NCBI RefSeq assembly: GCF_000375545.1
Contig: NZ_AQXF01000006.1
Location: forward strand, 62,001-126,000
Source of the DNA: Kordiimonas gwangyangensis DSM 19435 = JCM 12864
GTDB lineage: Bacteria > Pseudomonadota > Alphaproteobacteria > Sphingomonadales > Kordiimonadaceae
Length of the DNA: 64,000 nucleotides
Direction: 5' to 3'
Position numbers and translations under genes: made by a program. Below the pieces are notes generated by a model. The model was not told where the DNA came from and made no database searches. It saw only the letters and a program-made list of their open reading frames with translations. Below, one piece after another: positions 1 through 7,551 of the stretch. Numbering within the stretch: the stretch's first letter is position 1; every line of letters begins with the position of its first letter.

Positions 1-513
1 GTCCGCAAATTTATCAAGCACTTTGCCGAAAGTGGTTTCCTTGATGCTAGCGCCATCATTGCCCACAAGGGTTGCAACCACTTCCTCGTTGCCAGTGTCG
101 GCAAGGGCATCGGCCAGATCTTCCGACACGGTGCTGCGGCCTGCAACTGCCTTTTGCACATCGCTGCCACGGGTGCGCACGATGTCAATCAGGTCCTTGT
201 CGGTCAGAACGCTCGAGAACTCGATCACCGGCATCGCAACCTCGTCCACGTCCTGGGCAAGGCTTGCGGCCACATCGTGCGGCACGTCCGGGTTATCCTT
301 CAGGCTTTCGGAAAGCGCATGACGCACCCTCACCGCTGCATCGCGCAGCATGACGCGGAAAATGTCTTCCGCAATCTTCTTTTCCCCCTCCGTCAGTTCA
401 CTCATGCCAAACGTGGCAGCGACTTTGGAGGCTGCTTCGGCCCGGTTTTCAACGTTCGGGTCTTGAAGCAGTTTGGCGACATCAGCGCTCGAAAGCTTGT
501 TAGCGTCAGACAA
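1..513 (-). CDS. DUF2336 domain protein (N-terminal part, runs off the left edge)
   Basis: The first 171 codons are visible; the rest lies beyond base 1. The protein is soluble and alpha-helical, without signal peptide or membrane segment. The stretch from about residue 55 to 115, with RVRHALSESLKD, LAQDVDEVAMPVI and VLTDKDLIDIVR, fits the DUF2336 family, a HEAT-like repeat family widespread in alphaproteobacteria with no assigned biochemical role. The start is TTG: a stop codon lies four codons upstream in frame, no ATG is available, and GGGAAG sits just before it. A CtrA-type box lies about 53 bp upstream (566-580), which suggests cell-cycle or motility control. Family call likely, function unknown. 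Confidence 0.8.
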   Translation of the reverse strand, partial: MSDANKLSSADVAKLLQDPNVENRAEAASKVAATFGMSELTEGEKKIAEDIFRVMLRDAAVRVRHALSESLKDNPDVPHDVAASLAQDVDEVAMPVIEFSSVLTDKDLIDIVRTRGSDVQKAVAGRSTVSEDLADALADTGNEEVVATLVGNDGASIKETTFGKVLDKFAD

Positions 514-565
514 GTCGATCTTCCCTTAAAATCAGAGCTCCTTCGCGCACGCTAGGCCAAACAGG

Positions 566-580
566 TTAATCGCCCGTTAA
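566..580 (-). promoter_or_regulatory. CtrA-type binding box upstream of the DUF2336 gene
   Basis: Read on the minus strand the site is TTAA-CGGGCGA-TTAA followed by CC, which matches the alphaproteobacterial CtrA consensus TTAA-N7-TTAAC. It lies about 53 bp before the TTG start of the DUF2336 gene, a usual promoter position. Binding is inferred from the motif only. Confidence 0.5.
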
Positions 581-693
581 AGGCGTGCCCAAAAGCACCT
601 AAATGCCCGGAAAGTCGCACAATCCCTAAATCGTGAGCATCTTTCCGTTGAGCAAGACACCGTTACCGGCTAGCATGCAGCGCGATTTTAACC

Positions 694-710
694 GGACGAA
701 CGCTTCGTCC
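694..710 (+). promoter_or_regulatory. Perfect hairpin in the symporter leader
   Basis: GGACGAA and TTCGTCC form a 7-bp perfect stem around a CGC triloop, 74 bp before the symporter start. A second hairpin (732-749: GCAGGA, six T, TCCTGC) follows. Neither has the T-run of a terminator. They may be operator half-sites or a structured mRNA leader. The rest of 514-783 shows no convincing gene. Confidence 0.35.
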
Positions 711-783
711 CAAGAACAAACTGATGAAATGGCAGGATTTTTTTCCTGCATGGGCAGAGTTCAAAGAGTGTTGGGGAGCAACA

Positions 784-2337
784 ATGAAACGCCTTTTGGC
801 TTCACTATTTCTTATATTTGCGGGGGCTAGCGCCGCTGTAGCACAAAGCACAGAGAAAACTTTTGCTGAATCCGTCAACGAAGTGATGGCACCGATCAGC
901 GACGCGATTTCCAGCGTTATTTTCTTTACGCTTCAAGACATCATCCCGGTTCTGCCTCCGATCCCGTTCATCGTGATCTGGCTTGTGGGCGGAGCCATTT
1001 TCTTCACATTTTATATGGGTTTCCCGAACCTTCGCGGCTTCAAACAGTCGATCAAGATCGTCAAGGGCACCTACGACAACCCAAGCGATCCGGGCGAAGT
1101 AACGCACTTTCAGGCCCTGACGGCCGCAGTTTCCGGCACCGTTGGCCTCGGTAACATCGCCGGTGTGGCAATCGCCGTATCCATCGGCGGCCCGGGCGCC
1201 ACCTTCTGGATGATCCTCGCCGGTTTCTTCGGCATGACCAGCAAGTTCGTCGAATGTACACTCGGTGTGAAATACCGCGAGATTGACCAGGACGGTGTCG
1301 TCACCGGCGGTCCTATGCTCTATCTCTCGAAAGGCCTTGCGAACCATGGCCTGCCGAACCTTGGTAAAATCCTCGCAATTGCGGCTGCCGTCATCTGTAT
1401 CGGCGGCGCATATGGCGCAGGTGCCATGTTCCAGGTCAACCAGTCCTCGACACAGTTCACGAACGAGCTTGTTGCGCTGACCGGTGGTGCGGAGAGCTTC
1501 TTCTTCGGTCGTCCTTGGCTCTTTGGTATGCTGTTCGCGTTCTTCGTGGGCCTAGTGATCATCGGCGGTATCCGTCAGATCACCCACGTAACCGAATTCC
1601 TTGTGCCGATCATGGCAACCATCTACATCTCGGCTTCGCTTGTGGTTATCTTCAGCCACTTCAGCGATATTCCGGCGGCTTTCGGCCAGATTTTCGCAGG
1701 TGCCTTCACCGGTGAAGGTATCCAGGGCGGCATCATTGGCGTGTTGATCCAGGGCTTGCCCCGCGCGAGCTTCTCGAACGAAGCGGGTCTCGGCTCCGCT
1801 GCCATCGCACACTCTGCCGCGAAGACAAAAGAGCCCGTAGCAGAGGGCCTCGTTGCCCTTCTCGAGCCGTTCATCGATACGGTTGTGATCTGCACGATCA
1901 CCGCGCTTGTGGTTATCCTTACCGGCTCCTTCGACCCGAATGCTTCGGGCACGTCGGCCGGTATCGCACTGACCTCCAAAGCATTTGCGTCCGTAATTGA
2001 CTGGTTCCCGTACATCCTGACGGTCGCCGTTGTGCTGTTCGCCTTCTCCACGTCCATCACGTGGTTCTACTATGGCCAGCGTTCGTTCCTCTATCTCTTC
2101 GGGAACAACAAGGCGGCGGACTTTGCGTTCAAGCTTTCTTACCTCTGCATCCTCATTGTCGGTTCGGCGATGTCGCTCGCACCGGTGATGGATATGGCGG
2201 ATGCGCTTCTTCTTGCCATGGGCTTCCCGAACATCGTGGGTCTCTTCATTATGCGCAAGGAAGTGAAAGAAATGCTCCAAAACTACATGGAGCGGGTTAA
2301 ATCCGGCGCGATCAAACCCTATATTCACAACGAATAA
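784..2337 (+). CDS. Sodium:alanine/glycine symporter (AGCS family)
   Basis: Inner-membrane secondary transporter of the alanine/glycine:cation symporter family (TC 2.A.25), which imports small neutral amino acids with Na+. The product is 517 residues with about ten hydrophobic helices. The family core is clear around residues 117-145 (SGTVGLGNIAGV, then GGPGATFW), and further matches follow (FSNEAGLGSAAIAHSAA). I chose ATG 784 over the in-frame ATG at 724 because GGGGAG precedes it at good spacing and the residues after it form a signal-peptide-like segment ending ASAAVAQ. That extra N-terminal segment is not universal in the family. Substrate is inferred from the family. It is followed by a hairpin terminator and appears monocistronic. 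Confidence 0.9.
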   Translation: MKRLLASLFLIFAGASAAVAQSTEKTFAESVNEVMAPISDAISSVIFFTLQDIIPVLPPIPFIVIWLVGGAIFFTFYMGFPNLRGFKQSIKIVKGTYDNPSDPGEVTHFQALTAAVSGTVGLGNIAGVAIAVSIGGPGATFWMILAGFFGMTSKFVECTLGVKYREIDQDGVVTGGPMLYLSKGLANHGLPNLGKILAIAAAVICIGGAYGAGAMFQVNQSSTQFTNELVALTGGAESFFFGRPWLFGMLFAFFVGLVIIGGIRQITHVTEFLVPIMATIYISASLVVIFSHFSDIPAAFGQIFAGAFTGEGIQGGIIGVLIQGLPRASFSNEAGLGSAAIAHSAAKTKEPVAEGLVALLEPFIDTVVICTITALVVILTGSFDPNASGTSAGIALTSKAFASVIDWFPYILTVAVVLFAFSTSITWFYYGQRSFLYLFGNNKAADFAFKLSYLCILIVGSAMSLAPVMDMADALLLAMGFPNIVGLFIMRKEVKEMLQNYMERVKSGAIKPYIHNE

Positions 2338-2407
2338 TACAGGGCGGCAATCTGCCACAGCCGTCTTGACCAGTGTTCATGCGGCATTCAGTATGAAAAT
2401 GCATGAT

Positions 2408-2436
2408 GTGGCGGGGGTGAACCCCGCCACAATTTT
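2408..2436 (+). terminator. Rho-independent terminator after the symporter
   Basis: GTGGCGGGG and CCCCGCCAC form a 9-bp stem (2408-2416 with 2422-2430) around a 5-base loop, followed by AATTTT. It ends the symporter transcript and lies just before the ribosome site of the cytochrome gene. Confidence 0.75.
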
Positions 2437-2452
2437 GTCAGGAGCAGTAGTT

Positions 2453-2875
2453 ATGAAAGCAACTTTAGCAATCGTGGCCGTAGCAGCCTTCTTTGGCAGC
2501 GCATACGCCCCCGTCGTGGCAGACGACGACCCAAGCTCGACCGCACTTTCCTCTGGCGGGGATGCGGAGAAAGGCAAACGTATTTTTAACCGCTGCAAAG
2601 CGTGCCATAACTTGACCGCAGCGGAACGTTCCCGCATGGGCCCTAACCTCGACCATCTGTTCGGGCGCAAGGCCGGGAGCAAAGACGACTATAAATATTC
2701 AAAAGCCCTCGCCGAGGCTGATTTTGTCTGGACTGAGGAAAAACTGGACGCGTGGCTCAGCTCGCCCAAGACTTTCCTTCCCGGCAACAAGATGGCCTTC
2801 GCTGGCCTGCGCAAGGAAGATGACCGTAAAGACCTTATGGCATACCTGCGTACAGCAACGGTTTCGGGCGAATAA
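2453..2875 (+). CDS. Exported class I c-type cytochrome
   Basis: Small periplasmic monohaem cytochrome c of the c2/mitochondrial type, a soluble electron carrier. The 140-residue product has a signal peptide (residues 1 to about 23, ending PVVA), a haem-attachment motif CKACH at 48-52, the GPNL turn at 63-66 and the sixth-ligand methionine M114 in GNKMAF. The start ATG follows GGAGCAG. An upstream in-frame start at 2366 would add residues translated across the terminator hairpin, so it is less likely. The neighbours do not name its redox partner. Family call secure; c2-like electron transfer to an oxidase is inference. Confidence 0.9.
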   Translation: MKATLAIVAVAAFFGSAYAPVVADDDPSSTALSSGGDAEKGKRIFNRCKACHNLTAAERSRMGPNLDHLFGRKAGSKDDYKYSKALAEADFVWTEEKLDAWLSSPKTFLPGNKMAFAGLRKEDDRKDLMAYLRTATVSGE

Positions 2876-2906
2876 TTCAGGCTAGTTAGCCAGCAAGGAT
2901 TTGACG

Positions 2907-3536
2907 ATGAAACGCCTTATTGCCCTCTTTTCCCTCATAACTTTCTTCATGCAGCCAGCAATGGCTCAGGACGGAGGCGACCGCGCCGTGGACGATGTGC
3001 GCGGCTCCATTGAGTTCATCCAGACAGTAAGCAATGAAACCATTGCAGTCTGGAGCGATAGCAAACTCTCTGAAGAAGAACGTTATAAGGCGTTTCGCGC
3101 CATCTTTGAGGAGGCCACCGATATCGAACTGCTTGCACAAGGTATGCTGGGTGTGCACTACCGCACAATCAGCCCTGAGCAGCGCGAAATCTACATGACC
3201 GCAATGCGCGACTATATCATTTCCGAGTTTGACAAGCGTATGGCGCAAATCGGCTTCAAGGCGCTTGAAGTAACCGGTACCAAGCCGGCGTCCGGCAAGC
3301 AGGGCCACCTGTTCGTCAAAACGGAAGTGAAACGCGAAGAAGGCGAACCGATCCTCGCCGACTGGCGTGTACGCAAGAAAGACGGCACTTTCCAGATTGT
3401 GAACCTTGAGTTTGAAGGCATCAACCTTCTGATCACCAACCGTGACCTATTCTCAAGCAAGATCAAGAAAGAAGGCTTCGACGGCCTTATCGCCTGGCTC
3501 AAGAGCCAGAACGACGGTCCTGGCTCAGCCTCCTAA
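2907..3536 (+). CDS. MlaC/Ttg2D-family periplasmic phospholipid-binding protein
   Basis: Member of the MlaC (toluene tolerance Ttg2D, PF05494) family of periplasmic carriers that shuttle phospholipids between the outer membrane and the MlaFEDB transporter. The 209-residue product has a signal peptide ending QPAMA and the family layout: an early helical part with FEEATDIELLAQGMLG, then the LADWRVRKKDGTFQIVNLEFEGINLLITNR strand region, given here only as positions about 142-175. ATG 2907 is favoured over TTG 2901 because AAGGA lies seven bases before it. No mlaA, mlaD, mlaE or mlaF gene is nearby; some alphaproteobacterial MlaC relatives stand alone or sit with hopanoid genes. It follows the cytochrome gene by 31 bp and may share its transcript. 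Confidence 0.8.
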   Translation: MKRLIALFSLITFFMQPAMAQDGGDRAVDDVRGSIEFIQTVSNETIAVWSDSKLSEEERYKAFRAIFEEATDIELLAQGMLGVHYRTISPEQREIYMTAMRDYIISEFDKRMAQIGFKALEVTGTKPASGKQGHLFVKTEVKREEGEPILADWRVRKKDGTFQIVNLEFEGINLLITNRDLFSSKIKKEGFDGLIAWLKSQNDGPGSAS

Positions 3537-3542
3537 GGTTCC

Positions 3543-4103
3543 TTAATCTTCGTCTGCGGCGTCCTGGTTTACCACTTCGACGCCGCAGTTCAGCCTCAGG
3601 CTACCCGCCGTGTTATAAAGCGCGGCCTCAAGCGCGGTGAAGCGCCCTTCCCCCACATTGATGGCAAAACGTGTACGGTAGTCGAAGCCGCCGTCCGTCG
3701 GCACGCGTTTGCTGCTCATGCGCACGATGTTGGCGTCATAGTCCATCAACACTTCGCTGATACGTGCCACAAGGCCTGGACGGTCACCACCAGAGATATC
3801 AACCACATGGGTGATCACGGCCGTCTCGCCACGCGCCAGCCCAAAGGGGAAGCTCGTGACAGTGATTCTGGCGCCATCCAGCAGTTCAAGCGCTTCAAGG
3901 CCGGACGACACCTCGTCCGCATCGGCGCCAGCAGTGAACTCCGCGACACAGGAAAATTCGAAACCCTCGCCAAGAACAGCAAAAGCGCTATCCGCGAGGT
4001 TGGCCCCGATTTCAAAGAGATACCCTGTGACTGCCGAGACCACACCGCGTTGGTCGCGGCCGATAATGGAAATCAGATATTTGTCGGTCGAATGTGTCGT
4101 CAC
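3543..4103 (-). CDS. GcvR-like protein with two ACT domains
   Basis: A 186-residue soluble protein built of two ACT amino-acid-binding domains (about 8-80 and 92-165), each opening with the typical pattern (LISIIGRDQRGVVSAVTGYL; HVVDISGGDRPGLVARISEV). The architecture is that of GcvR, a glycine-responsive partner that controls the glycine-cleavage regulator in enterobacteria. No gcvA or gcvTHP gene is visible, so the ligand and target are unknown. The gene converges on the MlaC-like gene with only six bases between them and is divergent from the DUF4170 gene. Confidence 0.75.
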   Translation of the reverse strand: MTTHSTDKYLISIIGRDQRGVVSAVTGYLFEIGANLADSAFAVLGEGFEFSCVAEFTAGADADEVSSGLEALELLDGARITVTSFPFGLARGETAVITHVVDISGGDRPGLVARISEVLMDYDANIVRMSSKRVPTDGGFDYRTRFAINVGEGRFTALEAALYNTAGSLRLNCGVEVVNQDAADED

Positions 4104-4210
4104 GGGCTTACTCCAAGAAAATGGTGGTGTTTTGCCGCGAGTTTGCTAAATAATCGCCACCGAAGCAATCAGATGTTACGGTTTTGACCAAATCGATAGG
4201 GACATAATTC

Positions 4211-4432
4211 ATGGCTGACAAACAGCTCCTTCATCTTGTCTTTGGTGGTCAAGTTAAAGACCCGCAGTCGCTCGAATTTGCCGATCTAAGCAAAGTTGAT
4301 ATCGTTGGGATTTTCCCAACCTATGCGGAAGCAGAACAGGCTTGGCGCAGTGTAAGCCAGGCGAACGTGGACGATGCAATGACCAAATATGTAGTCGTGC
4401 ACCTTCACAAACTGCTTCAACCCGAAGAATAG
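4211..4432 (+). CDS. DUF4170 protein
   Basis: A 73-residue protein with the pattern of DUF4170, a short family found mainly in alphaproteobacteria: HLVFGGQVKDPQ at the start, DIVGIFPTYAEAEQAW in the middle and KYVVVHLHKLL at the end. It has no signal peptide or membrane segment and no known function. The ATG follows ATAGGGACATA. Transcription probably ends in the structured element at 4448-4514. Confidence 0.85.
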   Translation: MADKQLLHLVFGGQVKDPQSLEFADLSKVDIVGIFPTYAEAEQAWRSVSQANVDDAMTKYVVVHLHKLLQPEE

Positions 4433-4447
4433 ACGAAATCCAAAACA

Positions 4448-4514
4448 AAAGCCCCGGAGACCGGCGCGAAATCTGGAGACTTGCTCCATATTTCGTCAAC
4501 CACTTCGGGGCTTT
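4448..4514. terminator. Nested hairpin between convergent genes
   Basis: Outer arms AAAGCCCCG (4448-4456) and CGGGGCTTT (4506-4514) enclose an imperfect inner hairpin: CGAAAT and TGGAG (4467-4478) pair with CTCCA and ATTTCG (4484-4495). T-rich tracts flank both sides, so it can end transcription from either strand. The inner hairpin is more than a terminator needs, so a small RNA is possible. Confidence 0.55.
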
Positions 4515-4537
4515 CCTTTTGGGATAGCTTGAAAGCT

Positions 4538-4726
4538 TTAGTGCGCGTTTGCCCGTTCGGCAAAATACGCGTCGATGCCGGCTGCAATCGCCATGCCGTC
4601 AGTATCATAAGCTCCCATGCGGCCAGTCATGGCGCGATGGGCCTCTTCACGCGTACGCGGATGAAGGCGGTTGAGCTCAAGGCTGACAAGGCGGCGAAGG
4701 CCGGAGCTGTCAATTGGTTGGTACAT
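4538..4726 (-). CDS. Hypothetical 62-residue protein
   Basis: A short open frame coding MYQPIDSSGLRRLVSLELNR onward, ending YFAERANAH. It is supported by GGAAG six to ten bases before the ATG, by codon choice like that of neighbouring genes (GC-rich third positions), and by its place between two transcription terminators. It is soluble, mostly helical, and rich in Arg and Ala. I recognise no domain. It could be a small regulatory protein, or a chance frame. Confidence 0.5.
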   Translation of the reverse strand: MYQPIDSSGLRRLVSLELNRLHPRTREEAHRAMTGRMGAYDTDGMAIAAGIDAYFAERANAH

Positions 4727-4807
4727 ATTATTCTTCCATTTTCTTTACTGGTACCATCTACGAATATCACCCATTTGAGACAGTTTTTTGTCCTGCAGGT
4801 GACACAA

Positions 4808-4844
4808 ATAAAACAAGCGCCGGCGGCGTGTCTGCCACCAGCGC
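4808..4844 (-). terminator. Terminator of the DUF885 gene
   Basis: On the minus strand GCGCTGGTGGC pairs with GCCGCCGGCGC (two G-U pairs) around AGACAC and is followed by a T-rich tract TTGTTTTATTT, just beyond the DUF885 stop codon. Confidence 0.6.
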
Positions 4845-4868
4845 CTGCTGTTTTAACAATATGGGTAT

Positions 4869-6719
4869 CTAGGACGCTTTTTTCAAGTCCGCGACCCAGG
4901 CATTCACATTCTCCTCGAGAATGGACAGCGGTACCGCACCGTTCTGGAGCACCACACGGTGGAACGCCTTCCAGTCAAACTTGTCACCCAGTTCCGCACG
5001 CGCCATCTCACGCAGTTCCTTGATCTTGAGTTTGCCAACCATATAGGCAGTCGCCTGCCCCGGCATGACAACATACCGCTCGATCGCGGCAACAATGTCG
5101 CCCTCAGGGTTCGGCGTGTTATCCTTCAGGTACTGGATCGCCTCCTCGCGGGTCCATTTCTTGGCGTGCAGGCCTGTGTCAACCACAAGGCGGCACGCAC
5201 GCCAAAGCTCCATGGCCAGACGGCCGAAGTCGGAATATGGATCCTGGTAGAAGCCCATGTCCTTACCAAGTTCTTCCGTATAAAGGCCCCAGCCTTCAGA
5301 AAAGGCCGTGAAGCGTGCGGTGCGCTGGAACAGCGGCACACCTTCCAGTTCCTGCGTCAGCGCGATCTGGAAGTGGTGGCCTGGAATACCCTCGTGATAG
5401 ACAAGCGCTTCAAGCTGGTACGTCGGCATGAAACGGGTATCGCGAAGGTTCGCGTAAAAGATGCCCGGGCGTGAACCATCTAGCGCCGGGCGCTGATAGA
5501 AAGCCTTACCGGCAGACTCCTCGCGGAACTTTTCTACAGCGCGCACTTCCATCGGTGCCTTTGGCAGAAGGTCGAAGAATTCCGGCACCTTCGCGTTCAT
5601 GGCGTCCAGATATTCGTTGGCGAGTTTGATATATTCCGCCTTGCCCTCTTCCGTGTTCGGCAGGAAGAAACGGTCATCGGTACGAGTGAACTCAAAGAAG
5701 TCCTGCAGCGTGCCTTCAAAACCAACTTGCTCCATGATGGCTTTCATCTCTTCATGGATACGCGCGACGTTATCGAGGCCCACCTGGTGGATTTCCTCGG
5801 CCGTCATGTCGGTCGTGGTGTTGTTCTTCAGGGACTGTGCGTAAAACTCGTCACCTTTCGGGAACTTCCATGCACCGTCATCGGTCGTAGCTGTTTCCTG
5901 AAGCTCGCCAAGTTTAGCGATCAACGCCTCATAACCGGGTTTGGTGCCGGTGGTGAGCGCCTCTTTCGCGCGCTCGGTCAATGCAGCCTTTTCCTCGTCA
6001 GTGATCTCAAGTTTGCCAACCTTCTTCTTGAAGTCGGCAAACAGCACGTTGTCTTCACCACTTTCGTCAAACGGAACACCGCTGATGATGTTGCGCGACG
6101 AATCGATCACATACGGATAAACGAATTTTGGTGCCTGAATGCCGGCGTCGGCGCGTTCCTGCAACTCGGCCGCCAGTTCTTTCATCATACCGTCCATTTT
6201 TTGGAGGCGCGTGATATAGGCCTCAGCATCCTTGACCGTGTCGATGCGGTGTACGTTCATCAGGTGCGTTGCGGCACCGGCGTGCCAGCCAAACATCTGG
6301 TTCACCGGATAGCCATAATCGCGCCATTTGTCGTTATCGATGTAACGCTGTGCCGTCAGTTCAAAAATGCGGTAGCTCAACTGATCCTTCGGGCTCAAGG
6401 TATCGAAATCGAACGTCTTGAGTGTCGCCAGTTGGTCTTTATAAAGCTGAAGTTCCTTGTCTTCGGCCTCATCGCTCATGTCCGGCCACTCGTCGTTGCG
6501 GCTACGGTCACCAAGGCGTTCAGCTTGCAGCGGGTTCAGCGCAAGACGCTCGTTCATCGCAGTTTCAAAGAATGCTGCCAGCTTTTCCGACTGCTGTTCA
6601 GCGGTTACCTGTTCTTCCTGTGCGGCTGATTTCTGCTCATTTTCCTTCGCTGTGTTCGAAGGTTCACAAGCGGCTAGCGCAAGCAGAAGGGCAATGGCTG
6701 AGGTTGTTTGTTTTAACAT
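4869..6719 (-). CDS. DUF885 metallopeptidase-like lipoprotein
   Basis: A 616-residue exported lipoprotein. The N-terminus is a short signal with lipobox LAAC (Cys18), followed by a Glu/Gln-rich linker. The body belongs to DUF885, a family with gluzincin-like metallopeptidase features: HEGIPGHH at about 442-449 supplies the zinc histidines and SEGWGLYTEEL at about 474 the downstream glutamate. Substrate is unknown; peptidase activity is inferred from the motif. ATG 6719 was chosen because the lipoprotein signal begins there and GGGAGC precedes it; a longer frame from 6803 would bury the signal. It is monocistronic and divergent from hspQ. Confidence 0.85.
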   Translation of the reverse strand: MLKQTTSAIALLLALAACEPSNTAKENEQKSAAQEEQVTAEQQSEKLAAFFETAMNERLALNPLQAERLGDRSRNDEWPDMSDEAEDKELQLYKDQLATLKTFDFDTLSPKDQLSYRIFELTAQRYIDNDKWRDYGYPVNQMFGWHAGAATHLMNVHRIDTVKDAEAYITRLQKMDGMMKELAAELQERADAGIQAPKFVYPYVIDSSRNIISGVPFDESGEDNVLFADFKKKVGKLEITDEEKAALTERAKEALTTGTKPGYEALIAKLGELQETATTDDGAWKFPKGDEFYAQSLKNNTTTDMTAEEIHQVGLDNVARIHEEMKAIMEQVGFEGTLQDFFEFTRTDDRFFLPNTEEGKAEYIKLANEYLDAMNAKVPEFFDLLPKAPMEVRAVEKFREESAGKAFYQRPALDGSRPGIFYANLRDTRFMPTYQLEALVYHEGIPGHHFQIALTQELEGVPLFQRTARFTAFSEGWGLYTEELGKDMGFYQDPYSDFGRLAMELWRACRLVVDTGLHAKKWTREEAIQYLKDNTPNPEGDIVAAIERYVVMPGQATAYMVGKLKIKELREMARAELGDKFDWKAFHRVVLQNGAVPLSILEENVNAWVADLKKAS

Positions 6720-6852
6720 GGTTGCTCCCTGTATTTTTCCCTTGGCCCAAACAAATGATAAAAGATCGAAATCTTTTTCGGATGGTAATGTTTTGCCAAC
6801 CAATCTGCGTTAGGATGGACCCTCCTTGAGACGAATTGCAAGGCCTGTTGAC

Positions 6853-7251
6853 ATGAGCGTACAAGACGCCTATCTGACCCCAGAGTTATGGAGTGCAAGT
6901 CAAAGAATGCAGCGCGATACCAAAATCGTAAAAACACCGCTGTTCACGATCGGGCAGGTCGTCCGTCATAAATTTTTCCCGTTCCGCGGGGTGATTTTTG
7001 ACGTAGACGCAGAGTTTGCCAATTCGGAAGAATGGTGGGAGTCTATCCCGGCGGAAATTCGCCCCGCCAAGGAACAACCCTTCTATCATCTGTTCGCTGA
7101 AAATGAGGACACGAGCTACGAAGCCTATGTGTCGCAGCAGAACCTGATCGCGGACGATTCCGATGAGCCGGTCAACCATCCGGACGTGACCGAACTGTTT
7201 GGTGATCTGAGTGAAGGCCAGTATCAGTTGAAGGCAATCCCGCGCCACTAA
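6853..7251 (+). CDS. hspQ: Heat-shock protein HspQ
   Basis: HspQ (YccV) family protein. In enterobacteria it is a small heat-shock factor that binds hemimethylated DNA and acts as a specificity enhancer of Lon protease. The core is clear: FTIGQVVRHKFFPFRGVIFD, then EEWWESIPAEIRP and QPFYHLFAENED, and VSQQNLI. This start gives 132 residues with AAGG nine bases upstream; ATG 6907 would give 114 residues, closer to the usual family length, but has no good ribosome site, so the N-terminus is uncertain. A bidirectional terminator follows. Confidence 0.88.
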   Translation: MSVQDAYLTPELWSASQRMQRDTKIVKTPLFTIGQVVRHKFFPFRGVIFDVDAEFANSEEWWESIPAEIRPAKEQPFYHLFAENEDTSYEAYVSQQNLIADDSDEPVNHPDVTELFGDLSEGQYQLKAIPRH

Positions 7252-7270
7252 TTGCAGCAAGAGCACAACA

Positions 7271-7299
7271 AAAAACGGCACCGAAACGGTGCCGTTTTT
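7271..7299. terminator. Bidirectional terminator between hspQ and the oxidase subunit IV gene
   Basis: AAAAACGGCACCG (7271-7283) and CGGTGCCGTTTTT (7287-7299) form a 13-bp perfect stem with an AAA loop. The A and T runs let it work for both convergent genes. Confidence 0.85.
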
Positions 7300-7320
7300 G
7301 ATTCCAACAGGAAACTTTGA

Positions 7321-7434
7321 CTAGGCGACAAAAGCGCCGAGGAAAGCAACCACAAGGATGATAGCGACGGTTGCGCGCGTACCATGCTTGAGGAAACCGT
7401 TGTAGGTGCTCTCTTGTTCTTGAATATCCATCAT
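7321..7434 (-). CDS. aa3-type cytochrome c oxidase subunit IV (37 residues)
   Basis: A tiny gene coding MMDIQEQESTYNGFLKHGTR and then one membrane helix (ATVAIILVVAFLGAFVA). This is the pattern of the bacterial aa3-type oxidase subunit IV family (PF07835): a short polar N-terminus with a Tyr-x-Gly/Phe segment and one C-terminal helix that packs against the catalytic core of the oxidase. GGAG lies five bases before the first ATG and eight before the second, so either could be used. No other oxidase gene is in the window; this subunit is often encoded apart from ctaDCE. Confidence 0.8.
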   Translation of the reverse strand: MMDIQEQESTYNGFLKHGTRATVAIILVVAFLGAFVA

Positions 7435-7551
7435 CTTGGCTCCACTCTGTGCCCCCCTGGGCAATGAAACTATTTCCCGGTCTATAGCGCATCATGGGCG
7501 CGGGGCCAAGCCCCTAAACGCCCGCACATAACGCGCACACTTCTCGCTCAC

